Source of the DNA: Anaerolineae bacterium
GTDB taxonomy: Bacteria; Chloroflexota; Anaerolineae; B4-G1; DUEL01
DNA length: 6,243 nt
Assembly (NCBI GenBank): GCA_029932895.1
Contig: JAOZPF010000077.1
Span: 1-6,243, forward strand
Direction: 5' to 3'
The position numbers and the translations under genes are program-made. Numbering within the stretch: the first letter of the stretch is position 1; every line of letters begins with the position of its first letter. The notes beneath the pieces were generated by a model. The model saw only the letters and a list, made by a program, of their open reading frames with translations, searched no databases and had not been told where the DNA came from. Positions 1 through 6,221 of this stretch are shown piece after piece.

Positions 1-699
1 CAGCTCGTTGACCAGGGCGATGTTGACGGAACGAAAGATGTTTTCCAGGAGTTTGGTCATCTCGGCGGCGCGGGGGGAGGAGACGGGGTGAACCGGCGCC
101 CCGACCTGCCGCAGGAGATCGCTGGCTAGTTGGGTGCATTCAGGGGTGAGTCCGCCGACCACTTTGGGGGTGTTGTAGGCTGACCACTCGCGGTTGCCGG
201 GGTCGATGCGCTCCGGCGAGAAGGCCAGGTAAAAGTCCTCCCCCGCCTTCAGGCCACTCCGCTCCAGGATGGGCTGGACGATCTCTTCGGTGGTGCCGGG
301 GTAGGTGGTGGATTGGAGGACGATCAATTGGCCGCGGTGGAGATGGGGGAGGATGGATTCGGCGGCCTGGCGCACGAACACCAGGTCGGGAGCGCGTTGG
401 GCGTCGTATGGGGTGGGTACGCAGATAAAGGCAGCGTCCGTCTGTCCCAGCGCGTTATAGCTGGTCGTCGCGCGGAGTGTGCCTGTTTCCACATGAGGAG
501 CCAGGTCGTCGTCGTTTACGTCCTCGATATAACTGCGCCCTTGGTTGACCAGCGTGACCTTGCGCTCGTCCACATCGACACCGACGACGTGGAACCCGGC
601 GCGGGCAAAGCTGATAGAGAGGGGCAGGCCGACATAGCCCAGGCCGATGACCACAATCTGGGCCGACCTGGCGGTGATTTTATCTTGCAGAGTGGGCAT
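1..699 (-). CDS. UDP-sugar 6-dehydrogenase (WbpA/Ugd-type), N-terminal part, truncated by window edge
   Basis: This is the first 233 residues of a nucleotide-sugar dehydrogenase, which oxidises C6 of a UDP-hexose to a uronic acid with two NAD+ in the cytoplasm. The NAD-binding Rossmann motif GLGYVGLP is at residues 19-26 and an acidic VDVDE follows at 41-45. CVPTP (93-97), STTYPGTT (130-137) and FSPERIDPGN (160-169, with the conserved Glu163) are family signatures. AEMTKLLEN (212-220) carries the conserved Lys216 and Asn220 of the central dimerisation/catalytic helix. The FSPERxDPGN form resembles WbpA-like UDP-GlcNAc dehydrogenases more than WecC, but UDP-glucose remains possible. The family is about 420-440 residues, so roughly 200 residues, including the catalytic Cys, lie beyond base 1. 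The frame is open to the edge. The ATG is chosen because GGAGGT lies just upstream. It starts 14 bases after the stop of the PNPT gene and is the last visible gene of the operon. Confidence 0.95.
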   Translation of the reverse strand, partial: MPTLQDKITARSAQIVVIGLGYVGLPLSISFARAGFHVVGVDVDERKVTLVNQGRSYIEDVNDDDLAPHVETGTLRATTSYNALGQTDAAFICVPTPYDAQRAPDLVFVRQAAESILPHLHRGQLIVLQSTTYPGTTEEIVQPILERSGLKAGEDFYLAFSPERIDPGNREWSAYNTPKVVGGLTPECTQLASDLLRQVGAPVHPVSSPRAAEMTKLLENIFRSVNIALVNEL

Positions 700-702
700 A
701 AG

Positions 703-708
703 ACCTCC
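703..708 (-). promoter_or_regulatory. Ribosome binding site of the UDP-sugar dehydrogenase
   Basis: A strong Shine-Dalgarno match, GGAGGT, lies in the 14-base gap between the PNPT stop and the dehydrogenase ATG. Only three bases separate it from the start codon, which is tight but usable, and it fixes the start at base 699. Confidence 0.7.
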
Positions 709-713
709 GCTGA

Positions 714-1727
714 TTAGTTTGTTGGGCGGAAGGGAGGGCGTTCGAGCCGCCAGAGGCCGTAGAGGCCAGCGATACCGGTCAGGCCGCCCACTGTGTACCC
801 TTCTACCATTGACGCCTGGGTCACAAAGAGCGCCAGCAGGCCCAGGATAAAGCTGACGACGTAGAGGGTGAGCACCGCTTCGCGCTGGGTCAGCCCCGCT
901 GCCACCAGCCGGTGGGAGACGTGGTCCTTCCCTGCATGGGTGAGGGGATTCAGTCCACGGCGCAGGCGGGAGATGATGACCAGAGTGGTGTCAAAGATGG
1001 GCATGCCCAGCACCAGTACCGGCACCATCCAGGTGACGAACTTGACGTTATCGGGAAAGCGGAGCTTGATACCGATGGCGGCCAGCACGAAACCCAGAAA
1101 GAGCGCCCCCGAATCGCCCATAAAGATGCTGGCGGGGTTGAGGTTGTAAAAGAGAAAGCCCAGGCAGGCCCCCAGAACGGCGATAGAGAGGGCCCCCACC
1201 AGGTACTGGCCGTTGGAGGCGCACATCAGGGCAAAGTAGGCCGCTCCGATGGCGGCCACACCTCCTGCTAGCCCGTCCATATTGTCCAGCAGGTTCAGCC
1301 CGTTGGTGATGTACCCCACCCAAAAGATGGTGACGACGAGGTTCAGCGCTGGGAAGGGAAAGGTCCCCACATAGATACCGGTGGCATAGAGGAGGAGAGC
1401 GGCCAGGACCTGTCCGATGATCTTGATGACCGGACGGAGTCCCCAGCGGTCGTCCACCAGCCCCAGGAAGGAGATGCCGGTAGCGCCGACGACGATGGAG
1501 CCGATCTGAGCGTAGGTGATGCTGCTCCACTGTGCCAGGGCGACGGAGGCGGCGAGCACGGCCAGGTATATGGCCACGCCCCCGATCCGTGGCACCGGTT
1601 GGTGATGGACTTTACGCGCCGAAGGCTGGTCCATCATACCCAGCCGGGGGGCCAGCCGTCGGGCCAGGGGGGTAGCTCCGACAACCAGGACGAGGGCAGC
1701 GGCAAAGACGAGGATGTAGAGGGTCAC
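714..1727 (-). CDS. MraY/WecA/TagO-family polyprenyl-phosphate sugar-1-phosphate transferase
   Basis: A 337-residue integral membrane enzyme of the PNPT family. Members transfer a sugar-1-phosphate (usually GlcNAc-1-P from UDP-GlcNAc) to undecaprenyl phosphate at the cytoplasmic face, the first step of many O-antigen, teichoic acid and capsule pathways. Motifs in order: DQPSARKVHHQPVPRIGG (33-50), the VDDRWGLRP loop with the Asp pair D92-D93, NLLDNMDGLAGG (145-156, with D148 and D151), FMGDSGA (202-208), MPIFDTT (242-248) and the His loop HAGKDHVSHRLV (264-275). About 10-11 membrane helices are visible. The length and His loop fit WecA/TagO better than MraY. The frame is open much further upstream, but that stretch lies inside the ligase gene and shows no family similarity. 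GTG at 1727 gives the first membrane helix directly (VTLYILVFAAALVLVVG), has GAGGGA eight bases upstream, and overlaps the ligase stop as GTGA, suggesting translational coupling. The next ATG would delete helix 1. The true sugar substrate is inferred only. Confidence 0.93.
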   Translation of the reverse strand: MTLYILVFAAALVLVVGATPLARRLAPRLGMMDQPSARKVHHQPVPRIGGVAIYLAVLAASVALAQWSSITYAQIGSIVVGATGISFLGLVDDRWGLRPVIKIIGQVLAALLLYATGIYVGTFPFPALNLVVTIFWVGYITNGLNLLDNMDGLAGGVAAIGAAYFALMCASNGQYLVGALSIAVLGACLGFLFYNLNPASIFMGDSGALFLGFVLAAIGIKLRFPDNVKFVTWMVPVLVLGMPIFDTTLVIISRLRRGLNPLTHAGKDHVSHRLVAAGLTQREAVLTLYVVSFILGLLALFVTQASMVEGYTVGGLTGIAGLYGLWRLERPPFRPTN

Positions 1728-4700
1728 GGCGGCGTTCCCTCGGCCGGAGCCTGAATTTGCTGCTCGATCTGCTGGAGCAATTGTTGTACGATAGGTTGTT
1801 GTTCCTCGGGAGCTAGTTCCAAAGCCAGTTGGGCCTCGGCGACCGCCTGGTCGAGATGCCCTTGTTGCGCATAAGCCCAGGCCAGCAAGCGGTGGCTGTT
1901 CCAGATGTCGTTGGCGTTTGGCCGCAATTCGATCACCTTTGTCAGAGCATCGATAGCCTCTTGGTATTGTTCTGTCTGCAGGTAGGCCTGGCCCAGCGCG
2001 CTCCATATCTGACGATCGTTTCGTTGGTCCCGGTAGCGGGGGAGCTCCAGGGCGGTTCGATAGTTCTCGATCGCCGCTTCCAGATCCCCCTGTCCTGCAT
2101 AGATATCGGCGCGGATGAGATAGATCTGATAGAACTCGGGGTCTAGCGACATGGCGTGTTGCAGTGTTTCCTCGTACTTGGCGTCGTCGCCCAGGTTATA
2201 ATGGTAGAGCGTGGCCCATTCGTTCCAGAGGATGACGTTTTGTGGGCTGAGAGTCGTGGCGACATCGTAGTAATCGGATGCCAGTTGGGAGAGGAACTCT
2301 TGCTCTCCGCTGCCGGCCGGCAGGCTCGACCAGCGGCGGTACAGGCGGGCCAGGTTGGCGCTGTGGTCGGTGTTGAGCGGGTTGATAGCCTGGGCCTGGA
2401 GAAGCACCTGCTCGGTCTGGCGCAGCACCACGTCCTGTTGGGCCACGTCATCGATTGTAGAAGCGTACTCGAGCAAAGCCCGGCCCAGGTAGAGGTAGTA
2501 AAAGTCTTCTCTCTCCCAGGGGGTGAGCTCTTTGGCCTTTTGGTAATGCTGGATGGCTACAGCCCATTGGTTGCTCTTTTCCCACGGGTCGGCTTGCTTG
2601 AAGACAATATCGGCTTGGATGGGCCGCAGGTTGAAGCGGAAAGAGAGAACCGGGACCAGGGAGAGCAGGAGCGCGGCGGCGAGAGCGCCGAGCCACTCCC
2701 AGCGGAGCGCGTGGAGCCGTTCCTGGAGAGAAGGGGAGAGCAGATAGGCCAGCAGGCCGGCGGCAGCGGTCAAGCCAAAGGCGATGCCGACGGACAAAGC
2801 CAGCCCCTTGAGTTGCAGCGCTGCCCCTGGCTCGCCGACGGCCTGGGCAAGCAGTGTCAGCAGCCACGACAGGCCCGCCGCCAACAGCGCTAGTGTGCCG
2901 GCCGGGGTGGCCCACCTTTGGGAGCGGGGCCGCTCGCCAGCCAGGGCCAGCCCGCCGAGGAGGATGATCACAGCCAGGAAGACGTAGTAAGCCCCTGTTT
3001 GCCCGGCGACGTAATCGGCCATATGCAGCGCATCGGCGATGCTCTGTACCTGGGCCGTGGCGATCGTGGCATGCCGTCCGGCGAGGATGAGGCCAAAGGT
3101 CGCGCCGGCGGTCAGCGAGATGAGCAGAGTGACCAGTGTCGCTGGCCATATATCTCCTTTTCGCCCTTGGAATGAACCACGCTTGACCATTTGGGTGATC
3201 GTCAGCAAACCTGCGGCCAGCCAGGCCATACCGAGAATCATCATGATGGCCCAGGAGGTGCGCGCCGGTTGTCTGGCGGGCACGGCGATGATCGTCAGCG
3301 AGCGCCAAAAGATCTGCAAGGGGTCGCCCAGTCGTTCGACGTTGTTGATAAAGTCGTAGGCGAGTGTGCCCAATACCAATGCGCCGATCAAGGTGGCCCC
3401 CAGAGTGGGCCACAGCCATGCTGGTATAGTCCTGGAGGGCGGGGCAGCGGAGCGGTGACGGCGGCGTTTTTGCGTCCTGCCGCGCACGGCGGGACGTGGC
3501 TTCTGAGTTGTCTCTTCCCGCATCCTGATCTCTTGCTGGCCGAGGAGCACAAAGACGCCAGCGAGCGCCCAGAAGGTGGTGCGGGTGGAGGCGATGCCGA
3601 TGCCAAAGTTGATCTCGACAAAGTGGGCGACCGCGGTGGCGAGGATGCCCATCAGGAGGAGGGAATGGGGGTGAAGTTTTTCTTGGAATGGGGCGTTGCC
3701 CCATGACTTGGAGAAACTATGGACCAGCAGGTATGTGATCAGGCCGATGACGATTCCCACTGGCACGGCCAGCCCGAAAAAGTGCGGCCCCAGTGTCAGT
3801 CCGGTGTAGAGAACAAAAACCAGTGCCCCGCCAGCCAGGAGGGCAAAGAATAAAGTGCGCTGCCAGCCATCTGGCAGGACGCCCAGCCAGCGCAGCCCCA
3901 GGTAAAAGACACTGATAAATACCCACAGGTAGATACCCAGGCCCAGCAGGCCGGTGATGACGACTGAATCCAAGGTCTCGTTGTGGCAACGGTCGGGGGA
4001 AGCGGTGCGGGACTCATAGTGGCCTAGCAGCGGGGGGTAAAAGCTGTTGTAGGCCACATACATCGACTCTGGGCCGTAGCCGATCAGGAGACGGATACCG
4101 TTGAATGGGTCAGGACGCCAGTCGGGGTTATTGGCGGTGGGGGGGAACTGGATGGGGGCGTGGGGCAGGATCATTTTGAACGCGCCTTGCCAGATCAGCG
4201 AGCGCACCTTGCCGGTGCCGGTGTCGGGAGCGAGAACGTTTGCCAGCCGCCCGATGGCTGGGTCATCGGCGGCCCACTCGTGGAGCGGTCCACCGGGGTT
4301 GATGGAAAAGAACAGGGCGGAGGCGACCACTGTGAGCAGCAGGATACCGACCCACAACCAGCGCCAGCGGCGGTGGTCGCCGCTAGGATTGTTCTGCCAA
4401 CTGTTGCGCTGGAGGAGGATCAATCCCAGGAACCCCCACACCCCCAGGCCAAGCAGCAAGCCCATCAGCGGGCCACGGCTCTTGGTGTAATAGATGGCGA
4501 GGATCTGGACGGCGACGATGAAAATATAGGTGGCGGCGCGCAACACATCGGCGGTGCCGGTCTCTTCGTCGTGCAGGATGGAGCGGAAGGCATCAACCAC
4601 CCGTGAAAGGGTGGGGGGGACGCACATAATCAGGTAGGCAGCGACAAAGATCGCATTCCCCATGTTGGAGGCGACGCGCTTGGTGACGTTCCCACCCCAG

Positions 4701-5197
4701 GGCAGAGGGTCGCGCTGAAAGTGCTGGACAAAGCCGTAGAGGGCAATGGGCAGGCTGTTGAGGATGAGCGTGGTGATGAAACGGTCCACCTGGGCGCGGG
4801 TGCGCATCCGGTCGAGGATGATGAGAAAGACCGTGATGTACGAGAGCATAGTAAAAGTGCCCTGGAGCCGCTGGTAGGAGCCAAAGAAGCTGGTGTATGG
4901 GGTGACGGAAAAGGCGGTGCTCACCAGGTAGATGAGAACAGTGGCTAGGGTGGGAAGTAGCAGCGGGGTGCGCCAGGTGAGACGGGTGATTCTCTGGCCG
5001 CTGGCCCACTCTTCGACTAGCCGCACCAGCCAGACCGCAGCCATCACCAGGGCGATGGAGCGTAGGGTGGTCAGTTTGTCCGGCTCGAAAACGCGACTGG
5101 AGTAGATGTTGAAGAAGAGAGGGGTGACGACGATCGCTGCCAGCCAGCCAGCTTCCAAAACTCCGTCAAGAAAAGCGCTCAGTCGTGTTGATGTCAT
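1724..5197 (-). CDS. Giant O-antigen ligase (Wzy_C/WaaL-like) membrane protein with C-terminal TPRs
   Basis: A 1157-residue protein, nearly three times the usual ~400-450 residues of WaaL-type ligases. WaaL/Wzy enzymes transfer or polymerise undecaprenyl-PP-linked glycans on the outer face of the membrane. Residues 1-555 form the ligase unit, with about 14 hydrophobic spans. SRG at 240-242 (within YYTKSRGPLMG) carries the conserved Arg241. A large outer loop (about 299-409) ends in HNETLDSVVITGLLGLGIYL, whose His405 matches the conserved catalytic His region. HFVEINFGIGIASTRTTFW (525-543) continues the family pattern. Residues 556-592 are a strongly basic linker (RGRTQKRRRHR). Residues 594-855 add about seven more spans with no motif I recognise. 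Residues 866-1135 are TPRs, and the tail is Gln- and Pro-rich. The ATG at 5197 is chosen because it keeps the conserved-looking N-terminus (FLDGVLEAGWLAAIVVTPLFF) and has GGGAG ten bases upstream; it overlaps the SDR gene by 32 bases. WaaL ligase, Wzy polymerase and PglL-like protein glycosylation are all possible functions. Confidence 0.92.
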   Translation of the reverse strand: MTSTRLSAFLDGVLEAGWLAAIVVTPLFFNIYSSRVFEPDKLTTLRSIALVMAAVWLVRLVEEWASGQRITRLTWRTPLLLPTLATVLIYLVSTAFSVTPYTSFFGSYQRLQGTFTMLSYITVFLIILDRMRTRAQVDRFITTLILNSLPIALYGFVQHFQRDPLPWGGNVTKRVASNMGNAIFVAAYLIMCVPPTLSRVVDAFRSILHDEETGTADVLRAATYIFIVAVQILAIYYTKSRGPLMGLLLGLGVWGFLGLILLQRNSWQNNPSGDHRRWRWLWVGILLLTVVASALFFSINPGGPLHEWAADDPAIGRLANVLAPDTGTGKVRSLIWQGAFKMILPHAPIQFPPTANNPDWRPDPFNGIRLLIGYGPESMYVAYNSFYPPLLGHYESRTASPDRCHNETLDSVVITGLLGLGIYLWVFISVFYLGLRWLGVLPDGWQRTLFFALLAGGALVFVLYTGLTLGPHFFGLAVPVGIVIGLITYLLVHSFSKSWGNAPFQEKLHPHSLLLMGILATAVAHFVEINFGIGIASTRTTFWALAGVFVLLGQQEIRMREETTQKPRPAVRGRTQKRRRHRSAAPPSRTIPAWLWPTLGATLIGALVLGTLAYDFINNVERLGDPLQIFWRSLTIIAVPARQPARTSWAIMMILGMAWLAAGLLTITQMVKRGSFQGRKGDIWPATLVTLLISLTAGATFGLILAGRHATIATAQVQSIADALHMADYVAGQTGAYYVFLAVIILLGGLALAGERPRSQRWATPAGTLALLAAGLSWLLTLLAQAVGEPGAALQLKGLALSVGIAFGLTAAAGLLAYLLSPSLQERLHALRWEWLGALAAALLLSLVPVLSFRFNLRPIQADIVFKQADPWEKSNQWAVAIQHYQKAKELTPWEREDFYYLYLGRALLEYASTIDDVAQQDVVLRQTEQVLLQAQAINPLNTDHSANLARLYRRWSSLPAGSGEQEFLSQLASDYYDVATTLSPQNVILWNEWATLYHYNLGDDAKYEETLQHAMSLDPEFYQIYLIRADIYAGQGDLEAAIENYRTALELPRYRDQRNDRQIWSALGQAYLQTEQYQEAIDALTKVIELRPNANDIWNSHRLLAWAYAQQGHLDQAVAEAQLALELAPEEQQPIVQQLLQQIEQQIQAPAEGTPP
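1736..1741 (-). promoter_or_regulatory. Ribosome binding site supporting the GTG start of the PNPT gene
   Basis: GAGGGA lies eight bases before the GTG at 1727, inside the last codons of the ligase gene. It supports this GTG over the long upstream extension of the same frame and over the downstream ATG codons encoding Met31-Met32. Confidence 0.6.
1802..2242 (-). repeat. Four adjacent TPR units encoded in the ligase C-terminus
   Basis: Residues 986-1132 of the ligase protein hold four clear helix-turn-helix TPR units, each ending in a Leu/Pro-type motif: about 986-1020 (ends AMSLDP), 1021-1054 (LIRADIYAGQGDLEAAIENY then ALELP), 1062-1095 (LGQAYLQTEQYQEAIDAL then VIELRP) and 1096-1132 (LAWAYAQQGHLDQAVAEA then ALELAP). 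More degenerate units precede them (about 866-985, e.g. AIQHYQKAKELTP and LLQAQAINP). These are protein-level repeats and not DNA repeats. TPRs bind partner proteins or peptides; the partner here is unknown. Confidence 0.85.
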
Positions 5198-6164
5198 CAG
5201 GTTTATGCTCCCGGAACCAGTCTAATGTGCGTTGTAATCCATCCTCCAACGGAGTGCGGGCCACAAAGCCCAGCACCTCTCGCGCGCGGGCCACATCCGG
5301 CACGCGGCGGCGTGTCTCTTCGAAATTAGGGCCAAAGGCGGTCGAGGAGGAGACGTGTGTGATCTGGGAGGAGGAGCCGGCCAGTTCCTTGACCAGCGTG
5401 GCCAGTTCGTTGATCGAGACCTCTCGGTCCGCACCGATGTTCAGGACCTGCCCTGCTGCTTGCTCCACCGTCCCGGCCAGGATGGTGCCTTGTACTGTGT
5501 CGGCCACATAGGTGAAGCAACGGGTCTGTTCCCCGTCGTCGTACACGGTGAGCGGTTCGCCCCGTGTGGCTTGGGTGATGAAGCGGGCGATGACGCTCCC
5601 ATATCCACGTGGGTCCAACCGTGGGCCGTAGGCGTTAAAGTAGCGGACTATGGTGACGGGCAGTCCCTCGCGGGCGTAGGCCAGGGCGATGTACTCATCG
5701 ATGGCCTTGGATTCGGCGTAGGACCAGCGGCTGGCGGTGGTCGGCCCCAATAGCCGGTCGTTCTCCTCGCGCAGAGGTACGGCGGTGGATTTGCCATATA
5801 CCTCGGAGCTGGAGGCGATGACGGTTCTCACGGTGTGCCGGGCGGCCAATTCCAGCACGTTCTCGGTGCCACGGACGTTGACGAGAATGCCGTGTCGTGG
5901 GTCTTCCACTATGTATTTGACTCCCACTACGGCAGCCAGGTGAAAGAGTAGGTCGCATTGGCGGATCAGCGGTTCCAGTACATCGCGGTCGAGGATTGAA
6001 CCCCGCACCAGGCGGAAGCGCTCACTCGCCAGGTGGTGGGCGATGTTGGCGCGTTGACCGACGGAAAGGTCATCGACCACGGTCACTTGGTGCCCCTGCT
6101 CCATCAGGGCATCGACAAGGTTAGAACCGATGAAACCGGCACCGCCAGTGACGAGAACTCGCAT
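5166..6164 (-). CDS. Extended SDR nucleotide-sugar epimerase/decarboxylase (UDP-glucuronate decarboxylase- or 4-epimerase-like)
   Basis: A complete 332-residue NAD-dependent extended short-chain dehydrogenase acting on a nucleotide sugar in the cytoplasm. TGGAGFIG (6-13) is the NAD-binding loop, and VVDDLS (29-34) provides the acidic end of beta-2 that favours NAD over NADP. SSSEVYG (118-124) and the catalytic pair Tyr149/Lys153 (YAESK) follow, then RYFNAYGPR (174-182), GEPLTVYDDGEQTRCFTYV (202-220) and NIGADREVSINELA (242-255). Within SSSEVYG the Ser-Glu pair, together with the RWxYxxSK spacing and the FxxxGPRLD motif, resembles ArnA-decarboxylase/UXS enzymes, which convert UDP-glucuronate to a UDP-pentose; 4-epimerases usually lack this Glu. 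A UDP-GlcNAc/GalNAc(A) 4-epimerase is the main alternative, and the substrate is not settled. The ATG at 6164 has AAGGA five bases upstream and starts directly with the beta-1 strand. This is the first gene of the operon, and a uronate-forming dehydrogenase follows two genes later. Confidence 0.92.
   Translation of the reverse strand: MRVLVTGGAGFIGSNLVDALMEQGHQVTVVDDLSVGQRANIAHHLASERFRLVRGSILDRDVLEPLIRQCDLLFHLAAVVGVKYIVEDPRHGILVNVRGTENVLELAARHTVRTVIASSSEVYGKSTAVPLREENDRLLGPTTASRWSYAESKAIDEYIALAYAREGLPVTIVRYFNAYGPRLDPRGYGSVIARFITQATRGEPLTVYDDGEQTRCFTYVADTVQGTILAGTVEQAAGQVLNIGADREVSINELATLVKELAGSSSQITHVSSSTAFGPNFEETRRRVPDVARAREVLGFVARTPLEDGLQRTLDWFREHKPDDINTTERFS
5208..5212 (-). promoter_or_regulatory. 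Weak ribosome binding site of the ligase gene, inside the SDR gene
   Basis: GGGAG lies ten bases before the ATG at 5197, within the final codons of the upstream SDR gene. The match is modest and the spacing long, so ribosomes translating the SDR gene to its stop at 5166 may help by re-initiation or coupling. Confidence 0.4.
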
Positions 6165-6169
6165 CCGTT

Positions 6170-6180
6170 TCCTTTCCTCT
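6170..6180 (-). promoter_or_regulatory. Purine-rich ribosome binding site of the SDR gene
   Basis: The 11-base purine tract AGAGGAAAGGA precedes the ATG at 6164. It offers AAGGA at five bases and AGAGGA at ten bases from the start. It fixes the start of the first gene in the operon. Confidence 0.65.
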
Positions 6181-6190
6181 ACGTTCGGGA

Positions 6191-6221
6191 GTTATATTAC
6201 CGCAGGCAGGAGAAAAGTCAA
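6191..6221 (-). promoter_or_regulatory. Candidate sigma70-type promoter of the glycan operon
   Basis: On the minus strand TTGACT (6221-6216, five of six consensus bases) is followed by two overlapping -10 candidates: TAATAT (6199-6194, spacer 16) and TATAAC (6196-6191, five of six bases, spacer 19). Transcription would start near 6184, giving a leader of about 20 bases that holds the ribosome binding site. The stretch is more AT-rich than the coding sequence around it and is the only non-coding sequence of any length in the window. No operator or riboswitch fits in so short a leader. The assignment comes from sequence match alone. Confidence 0.5.

Noticed and set aside
313..717. A 134-codon plus-strand open frame opposite the dehydrogenase
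   Set aside because: The minus-strand frame gives textbook UDP-sugar dehydrogenase motifs over the same bases, so this is a shadow.
1728..2006. N-terminal extension of the PNPT frame to an ATG at 2006
   Set aside because: The extension is charged, Arg/Gly/Thr-rich and lies within the TPR coding sequence. The GTG at 1727 begins exactly at the first membrane helix and has a ribosome binding site.
2310..2323. Perfect 14-base palindrome CTGCCGGCCGGCAG
   Set aside because: It sits inside the ligase coding sequence (Leu-Pro-Ala-Gly) and is easily produced by GC-rich codons. It has no T tract, so it is not a terminator, and no second copy was seen.
2156..2893. A 245-codon open frame on the plus strand
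   Set aside because: It is antisense to the TPR-encoding part of the ligase gene, lacks recognisable domains, and reflects codon-position GC bias.
2448..3704. A 418-codon open frame on the minus strand
   Set aside because: It lies wholly inside the ligase gene in another frame. Its translation is rich in Arg, Pro, His and Gly with no motif, typical of a GC-rich shadow frame, whereas the ligase frame shows membrane spans and TPRs.
4139..4145. Run of seven G (C on the coding strand), with a second seven-base run at 4613-4619
   Set aside because: Both encode Pro-Pro-Thr in an intact frame. Seven bases is short for phase variation and is expected in GC-rich DNA.
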